Source: Paracoccaceae bacterium
GTDB lineage: Bacteria; Pseudomonadota; Alphaproteobacteria; Rhodobacterales; Rhodobacteraceae
Reading direction: 5' to 3'
DNA length: 8,467 nt
Assembly: GCA_003564655.1 (NCBI GenBank)
Contig: PXES01000380.1
Span: 1-8,467 of the forward strand
The translations under genes and the position numbers were made by a program. Each line of letters opens with the position of its first letter. The first letter of the stretch is position 1. A model generated the notes under the pieces. The model had not been told where the DNA came from. It made no database searches and saw only the letters and a program-made list of their open reading frames with translations. Shown one piece after another: positions 1-5,546 of this stretch.

Positions 1-387
1 CAGGTAGAGCAGGAAGTAGAGATTGAAGAACACCCCCTGCGCGATGAGGATGATGGCGCGTTCCAGCAGCGACGGCTGGGCGATCTTGATGAAGGCCATG
101 AGGTGCATGCGCTCGTTCTCGGCCTCGTCGAGAAGCTCGCGAATGAAGCCTTCATCGTCGCGGATGCGCCGGATCGCCTTGAGGTGCTGGAGCATCCCGC
201 CCACCATGCCGGGCACGGCGGCGACGGTTTCCAGCACCACGGCGCGGTGGCCGTAGCGCTTGGCGAAGAACGCATCGGCAAAATAGCGCATGAATTTCAC
301 CACGCGCAGCGCGATCCGGTCCGACAGGGTTTCGGGGGTGCGGTGCCGGGTCAGGGCATCCGGGTCGTGAGAGTGAAGATCGAACAT
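1..387 (-). CDS. aox: Alternative oxidase (ubiquinol oxidase, AOX), C-terminal part beyond window
   Basis: This is the first 129 codons of an alternative oxidase, a membrane-surface di-iron enzyme that oxidises ubiquinol and reduces oxygen to water without pumping protons and is insensitive to cyanide. Residues 47-66 hold the family block with LETVAAVPGMVGG, whose E53 is the first iron-binding Glu. Residues 86-96 hold LDEAENERMHL, with the first E-x-x-H iron motif at E92 and H95. Then comes ERAIILIAQGVFFNLYF (109-125), the start of the second long membrane-associated helix. The remaining Glu ligand and second E-x-x-H motif would lie past the left edge. The ATG at 387 has a strong GGAGG ribosome-binding site 5 nt upstream, which fixes the start. 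The gene is last in a minus-strand series behind mnmD and an EamA transporter gene. The match to plant and protist AOX blocks is strong from memory; completeness cannot be seen. Confidence 0.93.
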   Translation of the reverse strand, partial: MFDLHSHDPDALTRHRTPETLSDRIALRVVKFMRYFADAFFAKRYGHRAVVLETVAAVPGMVGGMLQHLKAIRRIRDDEGFIRELLDEAENERMHLMAFIKIAQPSLLERAIILIAQGVFFNLYFLLYL

Positions 388-390
388 GGC

Positions 391-397
391 AACCTCC
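391..397 (-). promoter_or_regulatory. Strong ribosome-binding site of the AOX gene
   Basis: The minus strand reads GGAGGTT, ending 3 nt before the AOX ATG, with GGAGG itself 5 nt away. It is the best Shine-Dalgarno sequence on the minus strand of this window and decides the AOX start. The 95 nt between this gene and the transporter gene (388-482) show no convincing -10/-35 pair or terminator. AOX may therefore be co-transcribed with the upstream genes or have its own promoter that I cannot recognise. Confidence 0.7.
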
Positions 398-482
398 TGT
401 GCAGATGCCTCGGATGTGGGGAGGCGGTGCCCGGGAACAAGCGCAGTGCGGCAACACGTCCTGCGGCAGAATGGACCGCGCG

Positions 483-1355
483 TTACCGGGCCGTGCTGAC
501 CCGGGCGCGCCAGAGCGTGAACACGCCCGCGCCGACGACGATGGCCGCGCCAAGGATCACATTCGCGCGCAGTGTCTCGGCGAAGATCAGCACGCCCAGC
601 GCCGCGGCGAAAGGCAGTTGCAGATAGGCGAAGGGCTGCACGGCGCTGGCCTCGGCGAGTTCATAGCTGCGGATCAGCAGGAAATGGCTGAAGGCGGCGG
701 TGGCGCAGAGCAGCGCCATCCAGACCCAGTCGCCACGGGCAAGCGGCTCCCAGAACCAGATGCCGATCAGCGTCATCGTCACGGCCCCCGCCACCCCGGT
801 CCAGAAGAAGCTGACCGCAGCGCTGTCGCGCCGTGCCGCGTAGCGGGTCAGCAGCCCGTAAAGCGCGAACATGAGGGCGGCGAGCAGCGGGATGAGCGCG
901 GCGGGCTGGAAGACGCCGAAACCGGGCTGCAGGATGACGAGAACGCCCAGAAACCCGATCCCGATGGCCGTCCAGCGCCGCCAGCCGACAGCCTCGCCCA
1001 GCACCGGGCCGGACAGGGCGGCGATCAGCAGCGGATAGACGGCGAAGACGGCATGGCTCTCGACCAGACCGAGCAGCACGAAGCCGGTGACCATCACGCA
1101 GACCTCCAGCGCCAGCAGCACGCCGCGGAAGATCTGCAGCCCCGGCTGGCGCGTGGCGACCGCGCCGCGCAGCCCGCCCGCCTGACGCGCCGCGACCGCG
1201 ATCACGAAGCTCGCGAAGAACCAGTAGCGGATCATGATGATCATCAGGACGTTGTATTCGCCCGCGAGGTGGCGTGAGAGCGCATCCTGAATAGCGAAGA
1301 GAAAGGCCGTGGCGATCATCAGCCAGATGCCGAGTCGCGTGTTCTGTGGCGTCAT
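483..1355 (-). CDS. EamA/DMT-family inner-membrane transporter
   Basis: This 290-residue protein is almost wholly hydrophobic, with about ten predicted helices. Approximate positions are 8-25, 36-56, 76-96, 100-118, 125-143, 152-170, 182-202, 208-226, 240-258 and 264-283. The helices form two EamA repeats (about 6-142 and 152-283), the usual size and layout of the drug/metabolite transporter superfamily. Landmarks are the early FLFAIQDALSRHL segment, IGFLGVLVILQPG at the end of repeat one (133-145), and QPFAYLQLPFAAALGVLIFAE in repeat two. Family members export or import small metabolites; the substrate cannot be read from sequence. The ATG overlaps the mnmD stop (ATGA, 1352-1355), so translation is probably coupled to mnmD. 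No link between transporter substrate and tRNA modification is evident; such pairings may simply share a promoter. Confidence 0.9.
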   Translation of the reverse strand: MTPQNTRLGIWLMIATAFLFAIQDALSRHLAGEYNVLMIIMIRYWFFASFVIAVAARQAGGLRGAVATRQPGLQIFRGVLLALEVCVMVTGFVLLGLVESHAVFAVYPLLIAALSGPVLGEAVGWRRWTAIGIGFLGVLVILQPGFGVFQPAALIPLLAALMFALYGLLTRYAARRDSAAVSFFWTGVAGAVTMTLIGIWFWEPLARGDWVWMALLCATAAFSHFLLIRSYELAEASAVQPFAYLQLPFAAALGVLIFAETLRANVILGAAIVVGAGVFTLWRARVSTAR

Positions 1356-2005
1356 GCCAGCCGGCCCCGGCTCATGTGCCGTTTGCGCCCGTAGCCCGGC
1401 GCGCGGGTGACAGTGAAGCCCGCGGTGGCAAGTGCGCGGCGGACGTGACCGGCGGCCGTGTAGGTCGCGAAGCTGCCGCCGGGGCGCGTGTGGCGCGCCA
1501 CTTCGGCCATCAGGTCGGCCGACCAGAGTTCGGGGTTCTTCGCGGGCGCGAAACCGTCGAGGAACCAGGCATCGGCGTGGCCCTCCCAGGCGGGCAGTGT
1601 GGTCCGGGCGTCGCCGAGGATGATCTCGACCGCGAGCGGGCCGAGCGTGAAGTGCTGCGCGCCCCAGGCTGCAAGCAGTGCCGCCGCGTCGAGTTCGGGA
1701 AAGGCGGCGAGCGCGCGGGCGGCGGCGGCGCGTGGCATGGGGTGGGCCTCGAAGCTGGTGTAGCGAACCGGGCCGGGCACATCGCGCAGCGCCTCAAGTG
1801 TGGCCAGCAGGTTCAGCCCCGTGCCGAAGCCCAACTCGGCGATGTGAAAGCCCGGGCCCGCGCGGGCGGACAGGTCATTGCCCTGCACGAAGACATGGCG
1901 CGCCTCGGCCAGCCCGTCGGCGAGCGAGAAATACGGGTCATCGAAGCGGGTCGCGACCGGGACATCGCCGTCCTTCCATGCGAGTGTGGGTGGCTGGTGT
2001 TGCAT
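1352..2005 (-). CDS. mnmD: tRNA (5-methylaminomethyl-2-thiouridine)(34) methyltransferase MnmD
   Basis: This 217-residue SAM-dependent methyltransferase corresponds to the N-terminal (MnmC2) domain of gammaproteobacterial MnmC. It carries out the last step of mnm5(s2)U formation at the wobble position of certain tRNAs, methylating 5-aminomethyluridine in the cytoplasm. Visible motifs are FDDPYFS (21-27), the SAM-binding ELGFGTGLN (57-65), GDA at 131-133, the catalytic-type WFLDGFAPAKNPE (147-159), the ATYTAAGHVRRAL segment (180-192) and GYGRKRHM near the end (204-211). The start at 2005 was chosen because homology begins at the LAWKDGDVPVATRFDD region. A longer in-frame extension would run antisense through most of the divergent oxidoreductase gene and looks like a shadow. 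The FAD-oxidoreductase half of MnmC is not fused here but lies head-to-head next door. The downstream transporter gene overlaps by 4 nt. Confidence 0.93.
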   Translation of the reverse strand: MQHQPPTLAWKDGDVPVATRFDDPYFSLADGLAEARHVFVQGNDLSARAGPGFHIAELGFGTGLNLLATLEALRDVPGPVRYTSFEAHPMPRAAAARALAAFPELDAAALLAAWGAQHFTLGPLAVEIILGDARTTLPAWEGHADAWFLDGFAPAKNPELWSADLMAEVARHTRPGGSFATYTAAGHVRRALATAGFTVTRAPGYGRKRHMSRGRLA

Positions 2006-2056
2006 CGGGTTCTGCCCTATCTGCTGCGGGTCGAGTGATGCCGGGGGGCGCGGGCA
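2006..2056. other. Short divergent intergenic region between mnmD and the oxidoreductase gene
   Basis: Only 51 nt separate two divergent start codons. This is too short for two separate complete promoters, so at least one promoter must overlap the coding DNA of the other gene or the two must share control elements. I see no confident -10/-35 pair. A G-rich run (GGGGGG at 2043-2048) ends 8 nt before the oxidoreductase ATG and may act as a poor ribosome-binding site. Confidence 0.5.
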
Positions 2057-3094
2057 ATGGCAATGCCGGATGTGACCATCATGGGGGCGGGTGTGTTCGG
2101 CCTGTCGCTGGCGCTGGTCTGCCTGCAGCGCGGCGCACAGGTGCAGGTAATCGAGGCACGCGGCATCGGTGCGGGGGCGAGTGGCGGGGTGGTCGGCGCG
2201 CTGGCCCCGCATGTGCCCGAGGCGTGGAACGCCAAGAAGGCGCTGCAATTCGAGGCGCTGTGCATGGCGGGCGATTTCTGGGCCGTGGTGCAGGAGAGCG
2301 GCGGCATCGATCCGGGCTATGCGCGGCTCGGCCGGGTGCAGCCAGTGCCCGAGGGCGGGCTTGCGTTGGCGCAGGCGCGGGCAACCTCGGCGCTGGATCT
2401 GTGGCAGGGCGTGGCGGCGTGGCGGGTGCTGCCGGTGGACGCGGCGCCGGGGCTGGGCATAGTCGCGCCGTCGGGCTGGGTGATCCACGACACGCTGACC
2501 GCGCGGCTGCATCCGCGCCGGGCGGTCGCGGCGCTGGCGGCGGCGGTCGAGCGGCTGGGCGGCGAGGTGGTGATCGGCGCGGCAGAGGCACGCGGGCGCG
2601 TGGTCTGGGCAACGGGGCATGAGGGGTTGGCCGATCTGTCGCGGGCGCTGGGGCGCGCTGTGGGCACAGGCATCAAGGGGCAGGCGGTGCTGTTGCGCCA
2701 TGCCGCGCCCGGGGCCGCGCAGATTTTCGCGGACGGGCTGCATATCGTGCCGCATGACGATGGGACAGTGGCGGTCGGCTCGACCAGCGAGCGCGACTTC
2801 GACGATGGCGCGCGCACGGATGATCAGTGCGACGCGCTGCTGGCGCGGGCGCGGGCGGTCTGCCCGGCGCTGCAGGACGCGCCCGAGATCGCGCGCTGGG
2901 CGGGGGTGCGCCCGCGTGCGAAAAGCCGCGCGCCGCTGATGGGACCGTGGCCGGGGCGGGACGGCGAATATGTGTTCAATGGCGGCTTCAAGATCGGTTT
3001 CGCCATGGCGCCGCTGCTGGCCGGGCGGATGGCCGATCTGGTGCTGGACGGGCACGACACCATCCCGTTCGAGTTCGGAACGTCCGCGTTATAG
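2057..3094 (+). CDS. DAO-family FAD-dependent oxidoreductase, MnmC C-terminal-domain type
   Basis: This 345-residue flavoprotein of the D-amino-acid-oxidase (DAO) fold resembles the C-terminal (MnmC1) half of bifunctional MnmC. In MnmC that half oxidatively removes the carboxymethyl group of cmnm5(s2)U34 in tRNA, giving the aminomethyl substrate of MnmD. The FAD-binding Rossmann motif GAGVFG is at 10-15 with the acidic strand-2 residue E33. GIGAGASGGVVGALAPH (36-52) matches the MnmC/DAO segment after it. GTVAVGSTSERDFDD (236-250), WAGVRPRAKSRAPLMGP (281-297) and NGGFKIGFAMAPLLA (308-322) are the conserved C-terminal FAD contacts. An alternative start is the ATG at 2063, two codons in. The head-to-head position next to mnmD supports a tRNA-modification role, but a general amine/amino-acid oxidase cannot be excluded by sequence alone. 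Its last 6 nt overlap the end of convergent xth. Confidence 0.85.
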   Translation: MAMPDVTIMGAGVFGLSLALVCLQRGAQVQVIEARGIGAGASGGVVGALAPHVPEAWNAKKALQFEALCMAGDFWAVVQESGGIDPGYARLGRVQPVPEGGLALAQARATSALDLWQGVAAWRVLPVDAAPGLGIVAPSGWVIHDTLTARLHPRRAVAALAAAVERLGGEVVIGAAEARGRVVWATGHEGLADLSRALGRAVGTGIKGQAVLLRHAAPGAAQIFADGLHIVPHDDGTVAVGSTSERDFDDGARTDDQCDALLARARAVCPALQDAPEIARWAGVRPRAKSRAPLMGPWPGRDGEYVFNGGFKIGFAMAPLLAGRMADLVLDGHDTIPFEFGTSAL

Positions 3095-3898
3095 CTCCAA
3101 CTCGGCCCAGATCGGCACATGGTCCGATGGTTTCTCGCCCGCGCGCACCTCGGCGTCGATCCGGCAGTCGCGCAACAGATCGGCAGCATAGGCGTTAAGC
3201 AGGATGTGGTCGATGCGGATGCCGTCATTGCGCTCGAACGCGCCGGCCTGATAATCCCAGAAGCTGTAATGCCCCGGCCCGGCCTCGCGCAGGCGGAAGG
3301 CATCGGCGAGGCCAAGGTTCAGCACCCGCCGGAACGCCGCGCGCGAGGGCAGGCGGAACAGCGCATCCTCGCGCCAGGCCTCGGGGCGGGCGGCGTCCTC
3401 GGGCTGGGGGATGATGTTGAAATCGCCCATCGCCACAAGCGGCATCTCGAGCGTCATCAATTCGCGCAGCCGCGCCTCCATCCGCTCCATCCAGGCCAGT
3501 TTGTAGGCGTATTTCCCGCCTGCGACGGGTGTGCCGTCCTCTGACAGTTCGACCGGGTTGCCATTGGGCAGATACAGCCCGCAAACCCGCAGCGCGCCCT
3601 GCTGGCCAGTCACCGTGGCCTCAATCCAGCGGGCCTGGGTGTCGCTGTCATCGCCGGGCAGGCCGCGCGTGACATCCTCGAGCGGGCGTTTCGACAGGAT
3701 CGCCACCCCGTTGAAGCCCTTCTGCCCGTGGGTTTCCAGGTTGTAGCCACGTTCCTCGATCATCTCGCGGGGGAAGTTCTCGTCGGTGGACTTGATCTCC
3801 TGCAGCACGGCCAGATCGGGCTTCGCGTCGTCCAGCCAGCGCGCCAGCGCCGCGCCGCGCGCCTTGATCCCGTTGATGTTGAAGCTCGCGATCTTCAT
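3089..3898 (-). CDS. xth: Exodeoxyribonuclease III / AP endonuclease
   Basis: This 269-residue protein of the exonuclease III (EEP phosphatase fold) family repairs DNA by cutting at abasic sites and trimming 3' ends with a divalent metal; it acts in the cytoplasm. It opens with MKIASFNINGIKAR, with N8 of the active site. LQEIK follows with metal-binding E34, then GLYLPNG with Y109, GDFNI with D159 and N161, RIDHILL with D230, and the terminal SDHVPI with D259 and H260. All the standard catalytic residues are present and the length is typical (about 260-270). The start at 3898 was chosen because homology begins at residue 1; a further 57 in-frame upstream codons have no family match. A GGGG-rich segment lies just upstream, inside a potential mRNA stem. 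The stop codon TAA is read from the last Leu codon of the convergent oxidoreductase gene. Confidence 0.95.
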   Translation of the reverse strand: MKIASFNINGIKARGAALARWLDDAKPDLAVLQEIKSTDENFPREMIEERGYNLETHGQKGFNGVAILSKRPLEDVTRGLPGDDSDTQARWIEATVTGQQGALRVCGLYLPNGNPVELSEDGTPVAGGKYAYKLAWMERMEARLRELMTLEMPLVAMGDFNIIPQPEDAARPEAWREDALFRLPSRAAFRRVLNLGLADAFRLREAGPGHYSFWDYQAGAFERNDGIRIDHILLNAYAADLLRDCRIDAEVRAGEKPSDHVPIWAELEL

Positions 3899-3900
3899 GG

Positions 3901-3957
3901 CCGCCCCGCTGGCTGAGTGCCGCGCGACACTGCCAGCTTGCGGGGCGGGCGGCAAGC
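3901..3957 (-). repeat. Overlapping inverted repeats in the xth leader
   Basis: Two inverted repeats share sequence. CCGCCCCGC at 3901-3909 is a perfect 9-bp complement of GCGGGGCGG at 3940-3948, with a 30-nt loop. GCTTGC at 3936-3941 pairs with GCAAGC at 3952-3957, with a 10-nt loop. They cannot form together, because bases 3940-3948 fall in the stem or loop of the second. In the xth transcript the first pairing would bury the G-rich ribosome-binding segment that ends 2 nt before the ATG, while the second would free it. The DNA pairing is directly visible; a regulatory role is inference, and high GC makes such repeats easier to obtain by chance. Confidence 0.45.
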
Positions 3958-3966
3958 CTCTGCGAC

Positions 3967-4005
3967 TTGCACGAAATATAGGCAAATCGCCCAAGATATG
4001 GGCGA
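3967..4005. promoter_or_regulatory. Tandem 19-bp dyads, candidate NtrC-type enhancer of the urease operon
   Basis: TTGCACGAAATATAGGCAA (3967-3985) and TCGCCCAAGATATGGGCGA (3987-4005) are two dyads of equal length separated by one base. Their centres are 20 bp apart, close to two helical turns. They agree at 13 of 19 positions. The second has perfect 7-bp arms around a 5-bp centre; the first has 4-bp arms. They lie in the most AT-rich part of the xth-ureD gap, about 97-135 bp upstream of the ureD ATG. As I recall, Rhodobacter capsulatus urease genes are activated by NtrC bound to tandem sites upstream of ureD from a promoter not needing sigma-54. I found no sigma-54 promoter (GG-N10-GC type) here. 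Binding by NtrC is inferred from position and layout; another dimeric regulator, or control of xth, is possible. Confidence 0.55.
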
Positions 4006-4024
4006 GTGCCGTGTCGTGCCGGAG

Positions 4025-4092
4025 CCGTCTCAGGCAAAGCCATCGCCACCCGATTGCGCAACCCGACACCCGCGCGCAAGACCCGTCTCAGG
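4025..4092 (+). repeat. 10-bp direct repeat in the ureD leader
   Basis: CCGTCTCAGG occurs at 4025-4034 and again at 4083-4092, 58 bp apart. The second copy runs into the ureD ribosome-binding site (AGGGGA, 4090-4095). Between them a TTGCGC at 4054-4059 could be a weak -35 element, but no good -10 follows at the right distance. The role of the repeat is unknown and it may be chance. Confidence 0.3.
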
Positions 4093-4101
4093 GGATAACA
4101 G

Positions 4102-4917
4102 ATGACGGTCATTTCCACACAGTCGCGCCATCAGCGCAGCACCGGGACCGCCTCGGTCGCGATGACTGCGCAGGCCGGACGCACGCGTCTGGCGGGGCTG
4201 CGCCAGCAGGGGTCTGCCAAGGCGATCATCCTTGACGGGCCCGCGCCGGAGGTGGTGTACCTCAACACCTCAGGCGGGCTGACCGGGGGCGACCGGCTGG
4301 AGTATCGCCTCGGCCTTGGCGCACAGGCGCGCGCCACAGCGACCACGCAGACTGCCGAGCGTGTCTATCGCGCGGGCGAGGGGCAGGCGCGGATCAGCCT
4401 GCGCTTCGATGTGGGCGAGGGCGGGCATCTCGATTGGCTGCCGCAAGAGACCATCCTGTTCGAGCGCGCCAGCGCCCGGCGGTGCACCGAGATCCGGCTG
4501 GGCCGCGATGCCACTTGCCTGAGCGTCGAGACGCTGGTGCTGGGCCGCGCCGCGATGGGCGAGGTGCCGGGCGAGCTGGCCTTTCATGACTGGCGCGAGG
4601 TGACGCGCGAGGGCCGCCCGCTGCATGTCGAGGCGCTGAAGTTCGATGCCGCGCGGCTGCGCCCGTCGCGCGCGGGGTTGGACGGCGCGCGGGCCGTGGC
4701 CTCGGTCGTGCGGATCGGGCCGGGCGCCGAGCCGACGCTGGCGCTTCTGCGACCGGCGCTGCGCGACCCCGACTGTCGCGCTGTTGCCTCGGCCCCAGAT
4801 GACGCGCGTCTGGTGCTGCGGCTGATGGCGCGCGACGGCTGGCCCCTGCGCCGCCATCTGGCCCGCTTGCTGACGATCCTGCGCGCGGCCCCGCTGCCGC
4901 GTGTCTGGCAAATCTGA
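4102..4917 (+). CDS. ureD: Urease accessory protein UreD
   Basis: This 271-residue cytoplasmic chaperone binds apo-urease and, with UreF and UreG, forms the complex that carries nickel and CO2 to the active site. The family signature lies at about 46-91: GPAPEVVYLNTSGGLTGGDRL followed by an A-T-T-Q-T-A-E-R-V-YR block. LDWLPQETILFERA (110-123) and the FHDWREVTREG segment (161-171) are further UreD landmarks. The length is normal for the family. The ATG is preceded by AGGGGA, 6 nt away. It is the first gene of the urease operon, transcribed away from xth, with 203 bp of upstream DNA that holds the candidate regulatory dyads. ureA follows 10 nt after the stop. Having ureD first is the common arrangement in alphaproteobacteria. 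Confidence 0.96.
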   Translation: MTVISTQSRHQRSTGTASVAMTAQAGRTRLAGLRQQGSAKAIILDGPAPEVVYLNTSGGLTGGDRLEYRLGLGAQARATATTQTAERVYRAGEGQARISLRFDVGEGGHLDWLPQETILFERASARRCTEIRLGRDATCLSVETLVLGRAAMGEVPGELAFHDWREVTREGRPLHVEALKFDAARLRPSRAGLDGARAVASVVRIGPGAEPTLALLRPALRDPDCRAVASAPDDARLVLRLMARDGWPLRRHLARLLTILRAAPLPRVWQI

Positions 4918-4927
4918 GGAAGAGAGC

Positions 4928-5254
4928 ATGAACCTGACCCCGAGAGAGAAAGACAAGCTGCTGGTCTCGCTGGCCGCGATGGTCGCCCGCGGGCGGCTGG
5001 CGCGCGGCGTGAAGCTCAACCACCCCGAGGCCATCGCGCTGATCACCGATTTCGTGGTCGAGGGCGCGCGCGAGGGCCGCGCGGTCGCCGATCTGATGGA
5101 GGCCGGCGCCCATGTCATCACCATTGATCAGTGCATGGAGGGGATCGCCGAGATGATTCACTCCGTGCAGGTCGAGGCGACCTTTCCCGACGGCACCAAG
5201 CTGGTCACCGTCCATCACCCCATCCGCAGAGGGCAGGCGCATGATCCCCGGTGA
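4928..5254 (+). CDS. ureA: Urease subunit gamma
   Basis: This 108-residue small structural subunit of urease, the nickel enzyme that splits urea into ammonia and carbamate, packs with UreB around UreC in the cytoplasmic trimer of trimers. MNLTPREKDKLL at the start, GVKLNHPEAIALI (27-39), DFVVEGAREGR (41-51) and FPDGTKLVTVHHPIR (86-100) are diagnostic. UreA usually ends at the PIR triplet after about 100 residues. Here eight extra residues (RGQAHDPR) follow because the reading frame runs on through the ureB start region, giving a 14-nt overlap with ureB. The start at 4928 has a GAGGAAGAG ribosome-binding stretch ahead of it. An in-frame ATG nine codons upstream, inside ureD, is unlikely because homology begins at MNLTP. 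Confidence 0.97.
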   Translation: MNLTPREKDKLLVSLAAMVARGRLARGVKLNHPEAIALITDFVVEGAREGRAVADLMEAGAHVITIDQCMEGIAEMIHSVQVEATFPDGTKLVTVHHPIRRGQAHDPR

Positions 5255-5546
5255 AATTCTTTGCGCGGACGGCGAGATCGAGATCAATTCGGGGCTGGAG
5301 GTGACAGTGCTCGAAGTCGCGAACACCGGCGACCGCCCTGTGCAGGTGGGCAGCCACTACCATTTCGCCGAGGCGAACTCCGGCCTCGACTTCGACCGTG
5401 CGCAGGCGCAGGGCAAGCGGCTGGACATTCCGGCAGGCACGGCCGTCCGGTTCGAGCCCGGCCAGACGCGCGAGGTACGGCTGGTGCCTTATGGCGGCGG
5501 GCGGGTGGTCTACGGGTTCAATGCCGCAGTGATGGGGGCGCTCTGA
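5241..5546 (+). CDS. ureB: Urease subunit beta
   Basis: This 101-residue structural subunit of urease has the full family pattern. It includes MIPGEILCADGEIEIN at the start, GDRPVQVGSHYHFAEAN (30-46), LDFDRAQAQGKRLDIPAGTAVRFEPG (49-74) and the closing GGGRVVYGFNAAVMG. Its length is typical. It begins inside the last codons of ureA (14-nt overlap), with GAGGGCAGG just upstream as ribosome-binding sequence. Its TGA stop shares one base with the ureC ATG (TGATG, 5544-5548). These overlaps imply coupled translation of the three subunits, which are needed in equal amounts. Confidence 0.97.
   Translation: MIPGEILCADGEIEINSGLEVTVLEVANTGDRPVQVGSHYHFAEANSGLDFDRAQAQGKRLDIPAGTAVRFEPGQTREVRLVPYGGGRVVYGFNAAVMGAL

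Noticed and set aside
483..510. CCGGG/CCCGG inverted repeat at the end of the transporter gene as a terminator
   Set aside because: The stem is only 5 bp, partly inside the coding end, and has no T-run on the minus strand.
399..1277. A 292-codon plus-strand frame opposite the transporter gene
   Set aside because: The product is a hydrophilic, repetitive Glu/Gln/Arg-rich chain typical of an antisense shadow of a membrane protein.
1678..2622. A 314-codon plus-strand frame spanning the mnmD/oxidoreductase junction
   Set aside because: It crosses two well-supported genes in the wrong frame and gives a Gly/Arg/Ala-rich product with no domain.
2006..3055. 350-codon N-terminal extension of MnmD
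   Set aside because: It is Arg/Pro/His-rich antisense of the oxidoreductase gene; family homology starts only at the ATG at 2005.
3967..4000. Classic sigma-70 promoter (TTGCAC with a -10 near 3992) for ureD
   Set aside because: The spacer is 19 bp and the -10 (CAAGAT) is poor; the bases are better explained as part of the tandem dyads.
3899..4069. 57-codon N-terminal extension of exonuclease III
   Set aside because: Homology begins at the MKIASFNING start (3898), and the extension covers the dyads and promoter region.
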